This document shows, in pieces, positions 62,862 through 64,000 of a stretch of DNA of 64,000 nt; the stretch's first letter is position 1; each line of letters begins with the position of its first letter. Both the position numbers and the translations under genes were made by a program. The notes under the pieces are model-generated. The model was not told the origin of the DNA. It worked only from the letters and a program-made list of their open reading frames with translations, and did no database searches. The stretch is from Aeromicrobium sp. A1-2 (lineage in GTDB: Bacteria; Actinomycetota; Actinomycetes; Propionibacteriales; Nocardioidaceae): NCBI RefSeq assembly GCF_003443875.1, contig NZ_CP027482.1, forward strand, positions 1,240,001 to 1,304,000, written 5' to 3'.

Positions 62862-64000
62862 ATGAGGTCAGTGTCCGAGCTGCAGCGCCAGGTGGCTCCC
62901 ATCGAGGTCGTCTCCGAATACCAGCCCGCAGGTGATCAGCCGGCCGCGATCGCCGAGCTCGAACGCCGCATCAACTCGGGCGCGGTCGACAACGTCCTGC
63001 TCGGCGCGACCGGCACCGGCAAGACCGCGACGACGGCGTGGTTGGCCGAGCGGCTGCAGCGGCCGATGCTCGTGATGATGCCCAACAAGCTGTTGGCTGC
63101 GCAGTTCGCCAACGAGCTCCGCGAGCTGCTGCCCAACAATGCCGTCGAGTACTTCGTCTCCTACTACGACTACTACCAACCAGAGGCGTACATCGCGCAG
63201 AGCGACACCTACATCGAGAAGGACTCCTCGATCAACGAGGAGGTCGAGCGGCTGCGCCACTCTGCGACGTGGTCACTCCTGACCCGCCGCGACGTCATCG
63301 TGGTCGCGACGGTGTCATGCATCTATGGTCTCGGTTCGGCACAGGAGTACCTCGAGCGGATGATCGGGTTCAAGGTCGGTGAGGAGCAGCCTCGTGACGA
63401 GCTGCTTCGCACCCTCGTGCAGGCCCAGTACGTCCGCAACGACGTCAGCTCGACCCGTGGCACGTTCCGGGTCAAGGGCGACACGATCGAGATCTTCCCG
63501 GTCTACCAGGAGCACGCCGTACGGGTCGAGTTCTTCGGCGACGAGATCGAGCGGCTCATGACCCTGCACCCGCTGACCGGTGAGGTCCTGAGCGATGACC
63601 AGGAGCTCTACGTCGGCGCCGCGACGCACTACGCCGCCGGCCAGGAGACCATGAACCGGGCGATGCGCACGATCGAGGTCGAGCTGGAGGAGCGGCTCGC
63701 CGAGCTCGAGGGCGAGGGCAAGCTGCTCGAGGCGCAGCGACTGCGCATGCGCACGACGTACGACCTGGAGATGATGCAGCAGGTCGGCACGTGCGCCGGC
63801 ATCGAAAACTACTCCCGCCACATGGACGGGCGCGGCCCCGGCACCCCCGGCCACTGCCTGCTCGACTACTTCCCCGACGACTTCGTGCTGGTCGTCGACG
63901 AGTCGCACGTGACGATCCCGCAGATCGGCGCCATGTACGAGGGCGACATGTCCCGCAAGCGCTCGCTGGTCGAGCACGGATTCCGGCTCCCGAGCGCGAT
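62862..64000 (+). CDS. uvrB: excinuclease ABC subunit B, N-terminal part
   Basis: DNA damage-verifying helicase-like subunit of nucleotide excision repair. The window holds 379 of roughly 700 codons; the gene runs off the right edge. Walker A is GATGTGKT at 48-55, the DNA-clamping beta-hairpin is [11 protein letters not shown] at 100-110, [11 protein letters not shown] and the Walker [12 protein letters not shown] follow. All match UvrB. ATG 62862 is fixed by the leaderless promoter and by the usual short distance to the [13 protein letters not shown] segment. Confidence 0.96.
   Translation, partial: MRSVSELQRQVAPIEVVSEYQPAGDQPAAIAELERRINSGAVDNVLLGATGTGKTATTAWLAERLQRPMLVMMPNKLLAAQFANELRELLPNNAVEYFVSYYDYYQPEAYIAQSDTYIEKDSSINEEVERLRHSATWSLLTRRDVIVVATVSCIYGLGSAQEYLERMIGFKVGEEQPRDELLRTLVQAQYVRNDVSSTRGTFRVKGDTIEIFPVYQEHAVRVEFFGDEIERLMTLHPLTGEVLSDDQELYVGAATHYAAGQETMNRAMRTIEVELEERLAELEGEGKLLEAQRLRMRTTYDLEMMQQVGTCAGIENYSRHMDGRGPGTPGHCLLDYFPDDFVLVVDESHVTIPQIGAMYEGDMSRKRSLVEHGFRLPSA

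Overview
The window reads as ordinary chromosome of a high-GC actinomycete, most likely a Propionibacteriales member close to Nocardioides or Aeromicrobium. This is inferred from the gene order and protein types; no rRNA gene is present to confirm it. The stretch from the principal sigma factor through parE, parC, the Pat-type acetyltransferase, DUF5998, tdk, sepH, cpfC, DUF4193, dut, DUF3710 and the ceoB/ceoC pair is an order I recognise as conserved in actinobacteria. I see no transposase, integrase, phage gene, CRISPR array, tRNA or rRNA. No gene-free stretch exceeds about 210 bases; the longest are upstream of parE and xylF.

Layout. 1-4327: edge of an oligopeptidase B-type gene coupled to dinB, then DUF4192 and a GCS2-type ligase. 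4451-9219: sigA with a strong bidirectional terminator, a DUF7455 zinc protein, parE, a YjbR-like protein and a beta-carbonic anhydrase. 9230-14189: minus-strand parC and an lprG / lipid-exporting MFS pair. 14288-18647: acetyltransferase-DUF5998-phosphatase operon. 19148-25089: DUF2231, tdk, sepH, TRIC-type channel and bifunctional PutA. 25126-28191: MFS transporter, coproporphyrin ferrochelatase and inositol monophosphatase. 28255-31662: DUF4193, DUF4235, DUF3093, dut, DUF3710, an OB-fold protein and DUF3159. 31698-39578: the RCK/TrkA-type pair ceoB-ceoC divergent from a KimA-like K+ permease, which heads an operon with an rRNA/tRNA uracil methyltransferase, a giant membrane protein and an RDD protein. 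39721-42543: aconitase. 42754-50997: a full D-xylose locus, with xylFGH plus a ROK regulator on plus facing xylB-xylA plus a second ROK regulator on minus. 51056-55372: flavin reductase-like protein, dxs, PAC2 protein and acyl-CoA thioesterase. 55373-61034: a fatty-acid divergon, fadA2 against fabG4-maoC plus a secreted CocE-type hydrolase. 61137-64000: small protein and TetR divergon, a second TetR, and the start of uvrB.

The most striking sequence-level theme is leaderless transcription. About fifteen genes have a TANNNT hexamer placed 6-8 bases before the start codon and no Shine-Dalgarno. In three same-strand pairs the TAG stop codon of the upstream gene is itself the first half of the next gene's -10 hexamer. 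A related case is a nine-codon leaderless ORF that runs through the dxs ribosome binding site and ends on the dxs start codon. Several clean palindromic operator candidates lie at acnA, fadA2/fabG4, the TetR divergon and the xylose genes. I did not find a convincing novel defence or mobile system; the best candidates for new biology are these regulatory arrangements and the pairing of ceoB-ceoC with a KimA-like permease.
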